Positions 1 to 9,478 of a stretch of DNA of 64,000 nucleotides are shown in pieces. The translations under genes and the position numbers were made by a program. Source of the DNA: an uncultured Neglectibacter sp. (GTDB taxonomy: Bacteria; Bacillota; Clostridia; Oscillospirales; Acutalibacteraceae); assembly GCA_946554335.1 (NCBI GenBank), contig CAMNSA010000012.1, positions 1 to 64,000 of the forward strand, given 5' to 3'. A model generated the notes under the pieces. It saw only the letters and a program-made list of their open reading frames with translations, was not told where the DNA came from and ran no database searches. Each line of letters opens with the position of its first letter. Position 1 is the first letter of the stretch.

Positions 1-203
1 AGGCTGCTTTTGCTAACGCAAAAGACCGGGCTTCTTCAATATGGATTTTTTGCAGTAAAACAACAACAGCTTGCGCTGTTGTTGTTTCGGAAGAACCCCT
101 CAGCCTGCGAAACAGGCTGCTTTTGCTAACGCAAAAGACCGGGCTTCTTCAATATGGATTTTTTGCAGAAAAATAACAACAGCTTGTGCTGTTGTTATTT
201 CGG
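1..203. repeat. Two tandem copies of a hairpin-rich repeat, 113-nt period
   Basis: Bases 1-55 recur identically at 114-168, and 56-90 recur with few changes at 169-203. Each unit holds short hairpins: CTTTTGC-taac-GCAAAAG, and a 12-bp stem (AACAACAACAGC / GCTGTTGTTGTT in copy 1). In copy 2 that stem carries matched changes on both arms (C to T and G to A), so pairing is kept. Between the copies lies CAGCCTG-cgaaa-CAGGCTG. Copy 1 may begin before the window. It could act as a terminator cluster for an upstream gene or be a mobile palindromic repeat. Confidence 0.75.
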
Positions 204-319
204 CTTCTCTTTGGTAAAAAAGTTTAAAAATGATTTTTGTCCCAACAGGGATGCAGTTTTCTGACGGGATATTACAGATAAGAAGCTTTGGAAAAAGCAG
301 GAAGGGAGGAAGAAAAGAG

Positions 320-3300
320 ATGCTGCAGCTGGTATTGGGAAGGGCAGGCAGCGGAAAGACCCGGTATCTTCGGGAGCTTCTGGTGGAAAAGAGCAAAACG
401 GAACGCAAAAGCCCCGTTATGCTGGTGCCAGAGCAATATTCCTTCGAGACGGAAAAGGCCTTTTTACAGCTGACGGGGCCGGTGGAGGCCGGAAAGATCC
501 AGGTGCTCAGCTTTACCCGCCTGGCGGAGGCGGTGTTCCGCCGGGAGGGAGGCTTTGCCGGGAGAAGGCTGACCGACGGCGGGCGAAGGGTTTTGATGTC
601 CCGCGCCGTGGAGGCCTGCGAGGATCAGTTTGAGACCTATACAGCGGCGGCCAAAAACGGGCGCATTACAGAGCTGATGCTCACCGCGGTGGACGAAATG
701 AAGCTTTGCGGCATCTCTCCGGAGGACCTTGCCCGCACCGCCCGGCTGTTAGAGGGAAAGGGCCTGGGGAAAAAGCTTTCGGAGCTCTCCTTGATCTACG
801 GCGCCTTTGACGCTTTGGTCGAGGCCTCTTACCTGGATTCCCGGGACGATCTGACTCGCCTGGCCGAAGCTCTGAAAACCAGTGATTTCTTCGAGGACAC
901 CGTGGTGGCGGTGGACTCCTTTGAGGGCTTTACCGCCCAGGAGATGCGGGTGCTGATCGGGATCCTTCGGCGGGCGAAAAAGGTCATTGTTTCCCTTTGT
1001 ACGGACGACCTTCCCGACGAGGGAACCGGCCTGTTCGCCCTGGTGAACCGCACGAAGGAGAGGCTGCTTTCCGCCGCCCGGGAGCACGAGGTGCCAGTGG
1101 AGCCCGCCGTGTTCCTCACAGGAGCGCCCCGGTATCAAAACGAAGAGCTGAAGCTGTTGGAGGCCCAGCTGTTCCGCGCCTGGGAGAGCCTTTCCGGAGA
1201 GAGGGCGGAAAAGATCCACCTGTTCTGCGGAAAAGACCCTTCGGAAGAGGTGGAATACTGCGCTGCCACCATCCGAAACCTGGTGGAGGAGGAAGGATAT
1301 CACTACCGGGATTTTACCATTGTCAGCCGCCTGCCGGAGCGCTACAGCGGCATTTTGGGCGCGGAGCTTGAAAAGCGTCAGATCCCCTGCTTTCTCTCGC
1401 AGCCCAACCGGGTGGACACGGAACCGGTGTGCAGATTTCTGCTGGGCGCTTTTCAGGCTGTGCAGTCCGGCTTTGCCACCGCGGACCTTTTGGAGATGCT
1501 GAAAACGGGAGTTTCCGGCTTCGACTCTCAGGAGATCTCCGATCTGGAAAATTATGCCTTCCTTTGGAGGCTGAAGGGCAGGGACTGGAGAGAGGACTTT
1601 ACCCGCCACCCCAAGGGCTTCGGCAGGGAGTGGACCGAGGAGGACCGGGAAGAGCTTATGAGGCTCGATGGCCTGAGAAGCCGCCTGATCTCCCCCCTGC
1701 TGCGCTTTTCAGCGGGGACGGGAGACGCAAGCGGAGAGGAGATCTCCCAGGCGGCCTATGACCTGCTTTCCGACTACGGCGTTTCGGAGAATCTGATCGC
1801 CTACTGCGGGGAGCTTTCCGGAGCGGGAGAGCAGGGCCTTGCGGATAAGCAGGTTCGGGTGTGGGAGCTGCTCATGGAGACCCTTGACCAGATGCACAGT
1901 ATTTTAGGTTCCCGGAAGATCTCCCGGGAGCGGTACTATAGCTTGCTGCGGGAGGTCATCAGCGCGGAGGATGTATCGCAGATCCCCCAGACGGTGGATC
2001 AGGTGATCTTCGGCGCTCCGGAGCAGGTGCGCCAGTCCTCTCCCAGGGTCACCCTTTTGCTGGGGGCGGCCCAGGGAGAATTTCCCCTTGCTCCCCGGCC
2101 CTCCGGCATGTTTTCCGACACGGAGCGCAGGGAGCTGATTGCCCTGGATCTCCCTCTGGGGGACCCTCTGGAGCAAAGAGCTTTAGAAGAGCGGTATCTG
2201 GCTTATTCGGTGGCCTGCTCTCCCAGCGATCGGCTCTATGTCTCCTATCCCCGCAGGGCGGGGGGCGAGGAAAAGGAGCCGGGAGAGCTTCTTTCCTGTG
2301 TGCAGGCCGTTTTTCCCGGCACCGTGATTGAGAGCGCTTTAGCGGATGAATACTTTGCCAACTCCCGGGAGGCGGCCTTTTCCCGAATGGCCGCCCGCTA
2401 TCGGGACAACACGCCCCAGGCTGCTGCCCTGCGGGCTCTCTTTTCGAAGGATCCCCGCTATGAGGGGCGGCTTCTCGCCCTGGAAAGGGCGGGAAAGGGC
2501 GGCTCTGACAGGATTGGGGATCCGGCTCTTTCCAAGGAACTGTTTGGACGCGCGCCCTATCTTTCCGCCACGCAGATCGAAACCTATCACGACTGCAAAT
2601 TCCGGTACTTCTGCCGGTACGGCCTGAATGTGCAGGAGAGACGACCCGCCCAGGTGGATGTGATGCAGTACGGTACCCTGATGCACTTCCTGTTTGAGAA
2701 GATCTTTTCCACTCCCCCCGAGGAGAGATCCCTTTGGAGTGAGGAAGAGCTGCAGGAGAGGGTGGAAAAGCTGATCTTCGACTACGCCGAAGAGAACCTG
2801 GGGGGCTTTTCCCAGCTGGGCTCCAGAGAGCAGTACCGCCTGAAAAGGATGACGCGTTCGGCGGTGCTTTTGATCCGCCATGTGGAGGAGGAGCTTCGGC
2901 AAAGCAAGTTTAAGCCGGAGTATTTCGAGCTGCATTTGGGAAGCCGCGAGGCGTTTCCCCCCTTAAAGGTGGAGACCGGGGACGGGGAAAGCGTGCTGGT
3001 GGGGGGAACCATCGACCGGGTGGATGTGTACCGGGAGGGAAAAAACCGGTATGTGCGGGTGGTGGATTACAAGACGGGGAAAAAGGATTTTCATCTTTCC
3101 GATGTGCTTCACGGCCTGAATATGCAGATGCTGATCTACCTGGCGGCCCTTGCCGAAAGCGGGAAGGTCATCCCTGTGGGCGTGCTCTATATGCCGGCGG
3201 CTGAGCCCTCTGTTTCCGTCCCTAAAGGGATGGAAAAAAGCGCCGCCCAGAAGGAGGCGGGGAAGAGCCTGCGCATGAGCGGCATGGTGCTGAAAAATTC

Positions 3301-3658
3301 CGAGATCATAGCCGCCATGGAGGCGGGAGCCCAGGGCAGATTCATTCCCGCAGCTCTCAATAAAAACGGAGAGTTCACCCGGGGCAGCAGCGTGCTGGAG
3401 GAGGGAGAGCTTTCCAAGGTGCTGAATTACTCCAAGCGCCTGATCGCCACCATGGTGCAGGAGCTTTACCGGGGCAATGTGGAGGCGCTGCCCAATCTTT
3501 CTAACCAGCGGGCCTGCCGGTTCTGCCCGTATCAGGCTGTGTGCGCGAAGGAATATACGGACAAGGACATCGTCAAGGAGAAGCTTTCCTCCGGCGAGGT
3601 GCTTGAGAAAATGGACGCCGCCGCAGGGGGCGGACAGGGAGAGGGGGAGATCCGCTGA
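320..3658 (+). CDS. addB: AddB, ATP-dependent helicase/nuclease subunit B
   Basis: This is the B subunit of the AddAB helicase-nuclease, which processes double-strand breaks at Chi-like sites for RecA loading. A P-loop (GRAGSGKT) lies near residue 7. A RecB-type nuclease motif (VVDYKTGKK) lies near residue 915. Cysteines in YHDCKFRYFC (about 760) and CRFCPYQAVC (about 1065) fit the family's Fe-S cluster that staples the nuclease domain. I chose ATG 320 because GAAGGGAGG lies just upstream and the protein then begins at the P-loop strand; an in-frame start at 230 would add 30 unlikely residues. The 1112-aa length is normal. Its stop overlaps the addA start by one base (TGATG), implying translational coupling. 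Confidence 0.95.
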   Translation: MLQLVLGRAGSGKTRYLRELLVEKSKTERKSPVMLVPEQYSFETEKAFLQLTGPVEAGKIQVLSFTRLAEAVFRREGGFAGRRLTDGGRRVLMSRAVEACEDQFETYTAAAKNGRITELMLTAVDEMKLCGISPEDLARTARLLEGKGLGKKLSELSLIYGAFDALVEASYLDSRDDLTRLAEALKTSDFFEDTVVAVDSFEGFTAQEMRVLIGILRRAKKVIVSLCTDDLPDEGTGLFALVNRTKERLLSAAREHEVPVEPAVFLTGAPRYQNEELKLLEAQLFRAWESLSGERAEKIHLFCGKDPSEEVEYCAATIRNLVEEEGYHYRDFTIVSRLPERYSGILGAELEKRQIPCFLSQPNRVDTEPVCRFLLGAFQAVQSGFATADLLEMLKTGVSGFDSQEISDLENYAFLWRLKGRDWREDFTRHPKGFGREWTEEDREELMRLDGLRSRLISPLLRFSAGTGDASGEEISQAAYDLLSDYGVSENLIAYCGELSGAGEQGLADKQVRVWELLMETLDQMHSILGSRKISRERYYSLLREVISAEDVSQIPQTVDQVIFGAPEQVRQSSPRVTLLLGAAQGEFPLAPRPSGMFSDTERRELIALDLPLGDPLEQRALEERYLAYSVACSPSDRLYVSYPRRAGGEEKEPGELLSCVQAVFPGTVIESALADEYFANSREAAFSRMAARYRDNTPQAAALRALFSKDPRYEGRLLALERAGKGGSDRIGDPALSKELFGRAPYLSATQIETYHDCKFRYFCRYGLNVQERRPAQVDVMQYGTLMHFLFEKIFSTPPEERSLWSEEELQERVEKLIFDYAEENLGGFSQLGSREQYRLKRMTRSAVLLIRHVEEELRQSKFKPEYFELHLGSREAFPPLKVETGDGESVLVGGTIDRVDVYREGKNRYVRVVDYKTGKKDFHLSDVLHGLNMQMLIYLAALAESGKVIPVGVLYMPAAEPSVSVPKGMEKSAAQKEAGKSLRMSGMVLKNSEIIAAMEAGAQGRFIPAALNKNGEFTRGSSVLEEGELSKVLNYSKRLIATMVQELYRGNVEALPNLSNQRACRFCPYQAVCAKEYTDKDIVKEKLSSGEVLEKMDAAAGGGQGEGEIR

Positions 3659-6600
3659 TGCCACGGATCTGGACAGAAAACCAGCAGGACGCCATCGACG
3701 CCAGGCGGGGGACCGTACTGGTGGCCGCCGCGGCGGGCTCCGGGAAAACCGCCGTTTTGGTGGAACGGGCCATGAAGCGGCTGACCGACCCGGAAAATCC
3801 CGTGCCGGCGGACCGGCTTTTGATTGTCACCTTTACCAAGGCGGCTGCGGCCGAGATGCGGGCGCGGCTGGAGCGCAGGCTCCACGAAATGCTGAGAGAA
3901 AACCCCGGAAGCTCCCTTTTGCGAAGGCAGAGCGTCCTGCTTTCCCAGGCGCATATCGGCACGGTGGACAGCTTCTGCGCCGAGATGGTGCGGGAGTTTT
4001 TCCACGAGCTGGACATCCCGGCGGATTTTAAGATCCTTTCCGATAAGCAGAAGGAGGACATTACCTGGGAGGCACTGAATCAGGTGGTGGAACGGGCCTT
4101 TGAGGAGGAGGATTTCTCCGTCCTCGCGGACGCCTTTTCGGGAGAGCGCAGCGACCGGAAGCTGATGGAGATCGTGCTGCGCCTTTACGACTTTATGCAG
4201 TCTCACCCCTTCCCGGAGCGCTGGCTTGCGGAAAAGGAAAAGCTCTATGAGGCGGAGGTCCCCTTTGAGAAAACGCCCTGGGGCCGGGTGATCCTCACCC
4301 ATGTGCGGGAGACGGCGGAATACTGCCTTCAGATCGGAGAACGGGCCATCGAAGAGCTGCAGGAGGAGGGCGGGGACTTCAGAAAGGCCTTTCTCCCGGC
4401 CTTCCTGGCGGACAGGGTCCTGTGCGCTCAGGTGCGTGACCTGGCCTGTGAAGAAAACTGGGACGGCCTTTTCGAGGTGCTTTCCCACCTTTCCTTTCAG
4501 CGCAGAGGGCCCTTGAGAGGTTGTGAGGACGATCTTTATAAGGAACGCCTGGAGCTTCTGCGGGGGACGGTGAAAGAGGCTTTGCAGGATCTGGGGGAGC
4601 TAATCGCTTCCGACAGCGCGGAAAGCACACGGGAGCTGCGTCAGACCGCTCCTCTGGTTTCCGGGCTTTCCAGGCTGACCCTCGCCTTTTCCCGGCAGTA
4701 TGAGGAAACAAAGCGGGAGCTGGGCTTTCTGGATTACAGCGACCTGGAACATTTGGCGATCCGGCTGTTTTTGGCGGAAAACGGGGAACCCACGCCCGTT
4801 GCCCGGGAGGTGTCCCTGCGCTTCGAGGAGATCATGATCGACGAGTATCAGGATGTAAACGAGGTGCAGGATTCCCTGTTTCGCGCCATTTCCCGCGAGG
4901 AGCAAAACCTCTTCATGGTGGGGGATGTGAAGCAGAGCATCTACGGCTTTCGCCGGGCCATGCCGGAGATTTTTCTCAGGCGGCGGGGGAGCTTCCAAAA
5001 ATATGACCGGGCGCTGGACAAGTACCCGGCCTACCTGGTGCTGGACCGGAATTTCCGCTCCCGCGATACCGTCACCGACACCGTGAATTTCGTGTTTTCC
5101 CGCCTGATGTCCAGGGAGGCCGGAGAGATCGAATATACCGGAGAGGAAAAGCTGGTGTGCGGGGCGGATTACAAAGGAAAGGCAGGCTGTGAGACAGAGG
5201 TGGTATTTTTAGAGCGGGCGTCGGGAGTCCAGGCGGCGGAAGCGGAAAGCGTCTACCTTGCCGGAAGGATCCGGAAAATGCTGGAAAGCGGCTTTACCGT
5301 CACCGAAGGAGGACAGGAGCGTCCGGCCCATTACGGGGATTTCTGTATCCTGCTTCGCAGCGCGAACCAATATGCCCACGGCTACGCCCAGGCCCTGACA
5401 CGGCTGGGGATCCCAGCCAAGGCTTCCTCTGCCGGAGGCTTTTTCGAGGCCGCTGAGATCGCTGTTATGCTCTCCTTCCTGCGGGTGATCGACAACCCCA
5501 ACCAGGATATTCCCCTGCTGTCGGTGCTGATGAGTCCCGTCTACGGCTTTACGGCCCAGGAGATCGCCCAGCTGCGCCTTGAGGACCGGGAGCGGCCGCT
5601 GTACCTCACCCTGTGTGAGGCGGCCCGGTCTGATCCCCACTGCGCGGCGGTGACGGAAGACCTGAGAAAGTACCGGGCCATCTGCTCCACTTTGTCCTGC
5701 GACGCCTTTTTAGGGCTGTTCTACCAGCAGACGGGTTATCCTGACATGGTGCTTTCCATGGAGGGAGGAGAGGAGAGGCTTGCAAACCTCTACCTGCTCA
5801 GACAGTACGCGAACGACTTTGAAGCTTCCGGGTTTCACGGGATCTCCGGCTTTGTGCGGTTTTTGGACCGGCTTCGGGAAAACCGCTCCGATCTGGAGGC
5901 GGCGCAGCCGGTCTTCGGCGAGGAAAAAATGGTGCAGGTCATGAGCATCCACAAATCCAAGGGCCTGGAATTTCCGGTGTGTATTCTAGCGGGCTGCGGG
6001 CGAAATTTCGTCGTCGAGCGCTCCGATGTGTTGCTCCACCCGGAGCTGGGCCTTGGGGTGAAGCTTCGCAGCAAGGATCTCCCGGTGAGGACTTCCACAC
6101 AGGTCCGAGAGGCCATTGCCCTGGCGGCGGGAAAAAGCGACGCGGCGGAAGAGCTGAGAGTTTTGTATGTGGCCATGACCAGGGCAAAGGAAAAGCTTTT
6201 GCTGGTCACATCCGGGACGGGCTTGGAAAAGACGCTTTTAAAGCTGTCCTGTCAGATCTCGGATAAGGGCGTGCCGCCTGTGGCTGTGAGAAGCGTGAAA
6301 AACGCCGGACAGTGGCTGATGCTCTGCGCCCTCGCCCACCCGGACGGGAAAGCCCTGAGAGAGCGGGTAAGGGCGGACCGGCTGACCCCGGAGGACTGCT
6401 CCTCCTGGAGGATCTCCCTGGAAACGGCCCGCGCTTTTCCGGAGGGGGGGTCGGAGGAAGAACAACAGCTTCCCGCGAAGGCGGACCAAGAGCTTTTGGA
6501 ACGCCTGAGAAAAAAGGTGGAATTCCGTTATCCCGGAGAGGAAGAGCTTGCCGTTCCCGCCAAGGTGTCCGCCTCCCGGCTGACTGCGGGAGAGGAGGAA

Positions 6601-7161
6601 ATTCGCCTGTCCCGTCCTGCCTGGATGGGGGAAAAGGGAATGACCCCTGCCGAGCGGGGTATTGCCCTGCACGACTTTATGCAGTTCGCGGACTTCCACG
6701 CTGCGCAGCAGGATCCGGAAAAGGAGCTCCTGCGTTTGACAGAGGGGAAATTCCTCACGCCGGAGCAGGGAGAGGCGGTGGATCTCAACAGAGTGAGACG
6801 GTTCTTCGAGAGCCCCCTTGGAAAACGGACGCTCCGGGCGAAGGAGCTTCAAAAGGAGCGGCGCTTTACCGCCGTGATCCCCGCCTCTCTGGCGGGAGGA
6901 CCCGAAGGAAGCAGCGCCCAGGTCCTGCTGCAGGGCGCTGTGGACTGCACCTTTCTGGACGAAAAAGGGCTTCATATCATCGATTTCAAAACAGACAAGG
7001 TGCGAAATGTGGAAGAGCTGTGGGACCGCTATGGGATCCAGATCCGCCTTTACGCCTACGCCATGGAGCAGGTCACCGGACAGAGGGTGGGAGAGCTGTT
7101 CCTCTACTCCACCTATCTAAGCGAGGAAAGCGGCCGAAGCTATCAGCGGGAGACGCCTTGA
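3658..7161 (+). CDS. addA: AddA, ATP-dependent helicase/nuclease subunit A
   Basis: This is the UvrD-type 3'-5' helicase and nuclease subunit that pairs with AddB. The N-terminus has helicase motif I (AAAAGSGKT, about residues 22-30). The DEYQDVNEVQ motif II lies near 393, and later superfamily 1 motifs such as VMSIHKSKGLEFPV and LYVAMTRAKEKL are evident. The C-terminal RecB nuclease motif IIDFKTDK is near 1105. At 1167 aa it is close to the usual family length. It is translationally coupled to addB, and the two should be made as one heterodimer. The gene ends 30 bases before a strong promoter for infC, and I see no clear terminator between them. Confidence 0.96.
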   Translation: MPRIWTENQQDAIDARRGTVLVAAAAGSGKTAVLVERAMKRLTDPENPVPADRLLIVTFTKAAAAEMRARLERRLHEMLRENPGSSLLRRQSVLLSQAHIGTVDSFCAEMVREFFHELDIPADFKILSDKQKEDITWEALNQVVERAFEEEDFSVLADAFSGERSDRKLMEIVLRLYDFMQSHPFPERWLAEKEKLYEAEVPFEKTPWGRVILTHVRETAEYCLQIGERAIEELQEEGGDFRKAFLPAFLADRVLCAQVRDLACEENWDGLFEVLSHLSFQRRGPLRGCEDDLYKERLELLRGTVKEALQDLGELIASDSAESTRELRQTAPLVSGLSRLTLAFSRQYEETKRELGFLDYSDLEHLAIRLFLAENGEPTPVAREVSLRFEEIMIDEYQDVNEVQDSLFRAISREEQNLFMVGDVKQSIYGFRRAMPEIFLRRRGSFQKYDRALDKYPAYLVLDRNFRSRDTVTDTVNFVFSRLMSREAGEIEYTGEEKLVCGADYKGKAGCETEVVFLERASGVQAAEAESVYLAGRIRKMLESGFTVTEGGQERPAHYGDFCILLRSANQYAHGYAQALTRLGIPAKASSAGGFFEAAEIAVMLSFLRVIDNPNQDIPLLSVLMSPVYGFTAQEIAQLRLEDRERPLYLTLCEAARSDPHCAAVTEDLRKYRAICSTLSCDAFLGLFYQQTGYPDMVLSMEGGEERLANLYLLRQYANDFEASGFHGISGFVRFLDRLRENRSDLEAAQPVFGEEKMVQVMSIHKSKGLEFPVCILAGCGRNFVVERSDVLLHPELGLGVKLRSKDLPVRTSTQVREAIALAAGKSDAAEELRVLYVAMTRAKEKLLLVTSGTGLEKTLLKLSCQISDKGVPPVAVRSVKNAGQWLMLCALAHPDGKALRERVRADRLTPEDCSSWRISLETARAFPEGGSEEEQQLPAKADQELLERLRKKVEFRYPGEEELAVPAKVSASRLTAGEEEIRLSRPAWMGEKGMTPAERGIALHDFMQFADFHAAQQDPEKELLRLTEGKFLTPEQGEAVDLNRVRRFFESPLGKRTLRAKELQKERRFTAVIPASLAGGPEGSSAQVLLQGAVDCTFLDEKGLHIIDFKTDKVRNVEELWDRYGIQIRLYAYAMEQVTGQRVGELFLYSTYLSEESGRSYQRETP

Positions 7162-7191
7162 ACGGAAAATGAAAAAATGTGATCCCCTCTC

Positions 7192-7220
7192 TTGACAGCG
7201 GACTTTTCCTGTACTATAAT
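7192..7220 (+). promoter_or_regulatory. Consensus sigma-A promoter for infC operon
   Basis: TTGACA (7192-7197) and TATAAT (7215-7220) are separated by exactly 17 bases, a full consensus match on both hexamers. It sits about 200 bases upstream of infC, leaving room for a regulatory leader. A ribosomal-protein/IF3 operon is expected to have such a strong promoter. Confidence 0.92.
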
Positions 7221-7227
7221 GTCCCTT

Positions 7228-7403
7228 GTCAAAACAAAGCAGAGCCCGGCGGCTCTCACCCGTGCAGTATCGTCTGTCACCGGTCAATAACGGCAAGGCT
7301 TCGGCAGTTTCCTGCCGGTTTTGCGCTGTTGATCCGCGGGCAGAGTTTTCTGCCCGCTTTTTGTTTCGCCGGTCTGCTTTCAGGATCCGATATGTGAACC
7401 GAT
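7228..7403 (+). ncRNA. L20-type leader RNA of infC-rpmI-rplT
   Basis: About 175 bases of untranslated, structured leader separate the promoter from infC and end in an intrinsic terminator at 7336-7366. In Firmicutes, ribosomal protein L20 binds the mRNA leader of this operon and promotes premature termination. Position, length and a terminal terminator all fit that arrangement. I identify it by context and architecture; I have not matched it to a covariance model. Pairable segments upstream, such as GCCGG and CGGCAGTTTCCTGCCG at about 7301-7318, could form the anti-terminator or L20 site. Confidence 0.7.
7336..7366 (+). terminator. Attenuator terminator in the infC leader
   Basis: A 9-bp perfect stem, GCGGGCAGA (7336-7344) and TCTGCCCGC (7349-7357) with a GTTT loop, is followed by TTTTTGTTT. 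It lies inside the leader, between promoter and coding region, as expected for L20-dependent attenuation. Confidence 0.88.
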
Positions 7404-7421
7404 GTGATGGAGGTGCTGACC

Positions 7422-7940
7422 ATTAGCAACAAGGAACTGCAGATCAATGAACAAATCCGGGATAAAGAGCTTCGCGTGATTGATTCCGACGGCTCACAGC
7501 TGGGCATTATGTCCCTAAAAGAGGCCATGGATCTCGCCGAGCAGAAAAATCTGGATCTGGTAAAGATCGCCCCGCAGGCGACCCCGCCGGTCTGCAAGAT
7601 CATCGACTACGGGAAATTCCGCTTTGAACAGGCGAAGCGGGAGAAAGAAGCGAGAAAGAACCAACGGGTCGTTGAGATCAAGGAAGTGCGTCTTTCTCTC
7701 AATATCGACACCCACGATTTTGAGACAAAGAAAAACCATGCCGCCCGCTTCATTGAAGAGGGTAATAAGGTGAAGGCTTCCATCCGTTTCCGCGGAAGAG
7801 AGATGGGTCATCCGGAGCACGGGCTGGAGATCATGCGCCGCTTTGCCGAAGCGATGGCGGAGGTGGCAAATGTGGAAAAGCCCGCTAAGCTGGAGGGCCG
7901 CACTATGCTGATGTTCCTTGCCCCCAAGCCTGTGAAGTAA
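7422..7940 (+). CDS. infC: Translation initiation factor IF-3 (ATT start)
   Basis: IF-3 binds the 30S subunit and enforces start-codon and initiator-tRNA selection. The N-domain sequence ([19 protein letters not shown]) and the basic C-domain are clear. The likely start is the rare codon ATT at 7422. A GGAGG at 7409-7413 sits 8 bases upstream, and alignment with the usual N-terminus (M-I-x-K-x-x-x-I-N-E) begins exactly here. GTG 7404 or ATG 7407 would add residues and would place the Shine-Dalgarno sequence inside the gene. ATT starts are known for infC, where IF-3 represses its own non-canonical codon. That gives 172 aa, normal for the family. It is the first gene of infC-rpmI-rplT. Confidence 0.95.
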   Translation: MSNKELQINEQIRDKELRVIDSDGSQLGIMSLKEAMDLAEQKNLDLVKIAPQATPPVCKIIDYGKFRFEQAKREKEARKNQRVVEIKEVRLSLNIDTHDFETKKNHAARFIEEGNKVKASIRFRGREMGHPEHGLEIMRRFAEAMAEVANVEKPAKLEGRTMLMFLAPKPVK

Positions 7941-7965
7941 TGAAAATACCAAGGAGGACTGCAAA

Positions 7966-8169
7966 ATGCCGAAACTTAAAACACACAGCGGCGCCAAAAA
8001 GCGCTTCAAGCTTTCCAAAAACGGAAAAGTGATCCGTGCCCACGCCTATATGTCCCATCTTGCCAATGGCCACGGCAAAACTCCGAAAACAAAGCGCCAT
8101 GCCCGCGGCACTACCGTAACGGATAAGACCAACGCCGCAGCCGTGAAGCGGATGCTTCCCTATAAATAA
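7966..8169 (+). CDS. rpmI: 50S ribosomal protein L35
   Basis: This is a 67-aa basic protein with the L35 N-terminal signature [15 protein letters not shown]. It belongs to the large ribosomal subunit. It lies 25 bases after infC, with an AAGGAGG site directly before ATG 7966, and 55 bases before rplT, the standard operon order. Its synthesis should follow the leader attenuator upstream of infC. Nothing is unusual apart from the short, clean intergenic spacing. Confidence 0.97.
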   Translation: MPKLKTHSGAKKRFKLSKNGKVIRAHAYMSHLANGHGKTPKTKRHARGTTVTDKTNAAAVKRMLPYK

Positions 8170-8224
8170 GGAAAGCTCGCGAAAGGTTTGACACCATTCG
8201 ATTGAGAGAAAGGATTGACAATAA

Positions 8225-8581
8225 ATGGCAAGAGTAAAAGGCGCAATGATGACGCGCAAGAGAAGGAAAAAGGTTTTAAAGCTTGCAAAGGGCTACTGGG
8301 GTTCCAAGAGCCGCCACTTTAAAATGGCCAAGCAGGCTGTGATGAAGTCCGGAAATTATGCCTACATCGGCCGCAAGCAGCGCAAGAGAGATTTCCGCCG
8401 CCTGTGGATCACCAGAATTTCCGCAGCCTGCCGTATGAATGATATCAACTATTCCACTTTTATGAGCGGCTTGAAGAAGGCCGGCGTTACCCTGAACCGC
8501 AAGATGCTTTCTGAGATCGCCATTGCCGATGAGGCGGCTTTTACCGCCCTGGTAGAGAAGGCAAAGGCCTCGTTATCATAA
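8225..8581 (+). CDS. rplT: 50S ribosomal protein L20
   Basis: This is a 118-aa protein with the L20 pattern: a basic N-terminal half ([26 protein letters not shown]) and a globular C-terminal half. It is needed for early 50S assembly and, in Firmicutes, doubles as the repressor that binds the leader of its own operon. It closes infC-rpmI-rplT and is followed at once by a stem-loop at 8587-8630. The start at ATG 8225 is preceded by AAAGGA. Confidence 0.97.
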   Translation: MARVKGAMMTRKRRKKVLKLAKGYWGSKSRHFKMAKQAVMKSGNYAYIGRKQRKRDFRRLWITRISAACRMNDINYSTFMSGLKKAGVTLNRKMLSEIAIADEAAFTALVEKAKASLS

Positions 8582-8586
8582 GCTGA

Positions 8587-8630
8587 GAACGCGCCTGAGG
8601 CAGTTTTGCCTCGGGCGTTCCGCTTTCTTT
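8587..8630 (+). terminator. Terminator after rplT
   Basis: A long imperfect stem runs from GAACGC (8587) to GCGTTC (8620), with CTGAGGC-agtttt-GCCTCGG inside and a 2-base bulge. It is followed by the pyrimidine-rich CGCTTTCTTT. The U-tract is weak, so read-through into the methyltransferase gene is likely. Confidence 0.65.
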
Positions 8631-8647
8631 CGGGAGGAGGGAAAACT

Positions 8648-9478
8648 GTGGAGATCCTTCATATCACCAGCCGAAGAGACCCTAGGGTAAAGAGTGCGGC
8701 CGCCCTTAGGGACTCCCCCGTTCAGCGCAGAAAAGACGGTCTCTTTCTCTGTGAGGGGGCGCGGCTGTGCGAGGACGCGGCAAGGTCCGGTGTGAAGATC
8801 AGAGCCTGCTTTTTCACCCGGAAAGCGCAGGAGAAATACGGGCGGTATCTGGAAGAGATTGGAAGGGTTTCACCGGAGGGGTATCTGGTGGAAGAGCCGG
8901 TAGCGAAGCTTATTTCCTCCACCAAAAACTATCAGGGCGTTTTCTGCCTGTGTGAAAGCCCGCAAATGCCCGGATCCTCCTCAGAAGAGCGGCCCCTTCG
9001 GAAAAGCTCCTGCGTCGTGCTGGAAAACCTGCAGGACCCGGGAAATCTGGGCGGGGTTCTGCGCACCGCAGAGGCGCTGGGAGTAGAGCAGATTTTCCTT
9101 TTGGGGGACTGCTGTGATCCCTTTTCTCCCAAGGCCCTGCGCTCCTCTATGGGCGCGGCCTTTCGCCTGGAGCTGAGAAGAGCGGAGGACGCCGGGGCGC
9201 TTTGCAAAGGGCTGAAAAAGGAGGGCTTTGCTCTGCTGGCCGCCGTGCCGGACCACACCGCGAAAAAGATCACCGAGCTTCCCCTTTCCGCCCGGCTGTG
9301 CGCGGTGTTTATCGGGAATGAGGGAAACGGGCTGGAAAAAGAGACCATCTCCCTTTGCGGCGAGCGGGTGACGATCCCCATGCCGGGGCGTGCGGAGTCT
9401 CTCAATGCGCTGGCAGCGGCCACCATCCTCATTTGGGAAATGCAGCGAAAGGAAGGAAAAGCGGATGAAGGCTTCTGA
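8648..9478 (+). CDS. TrmH/SpoU-family RNA 2'-O-methyltransferase
   Basis: This is a SPOUT-class methyltransferase that methylates ribose in rRNA or tRNA using S-adenosylmethionine. The C-terminal half carries the SpoU motifs: VLENLQDPGNLGGVLRTAEALG (motif 1), FIGNEGNGL (motif 2) and IPMPGRAESLNALAAA (motif 3, forming the knotted cofactor site). The N-terminal part resembles the substrate-binding domain that binds L30e-like RNA. I chose GTG 8648 because GGGAGGAGGG lies six bases upstream; the open frame extends back to 8606 without a ribosome site and would overlap the rplT terminator. The exact RNA target cannot be read from the sequence. The gene overlaps dprA by 14 bases. Confidence 0.9.
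   Translation: MEILHITSRRDPRVKSAAALRDSPVQRRKDGLFLCEGARLCEDAARSGVKIRACFFTRKAQEKYGRYLEEIGRVSPEGYLVEEPVAKLISSTKNYQGVFCLCESPQMPGSSSEERPLRKSSCVVLENLQDPGNLGGVLRTAEALGVEQIFLLGDCCDPFSPKALRSSMGAAFRLELRRAEDAGALCKGLKKEGFALLAAVPDHTAKKITELPLSARLCAVFIGNEGNGLEKETISLCGERVTIPMPGRAESLNALAAATILIWEMQRKEGKADEGF

Noticed and set aside
749..1609. Long minus-strand open frame inside addB
   Set aside because: It is a shadow of the strongly coding addB frame, with no ribosome site and no recognisable motif.
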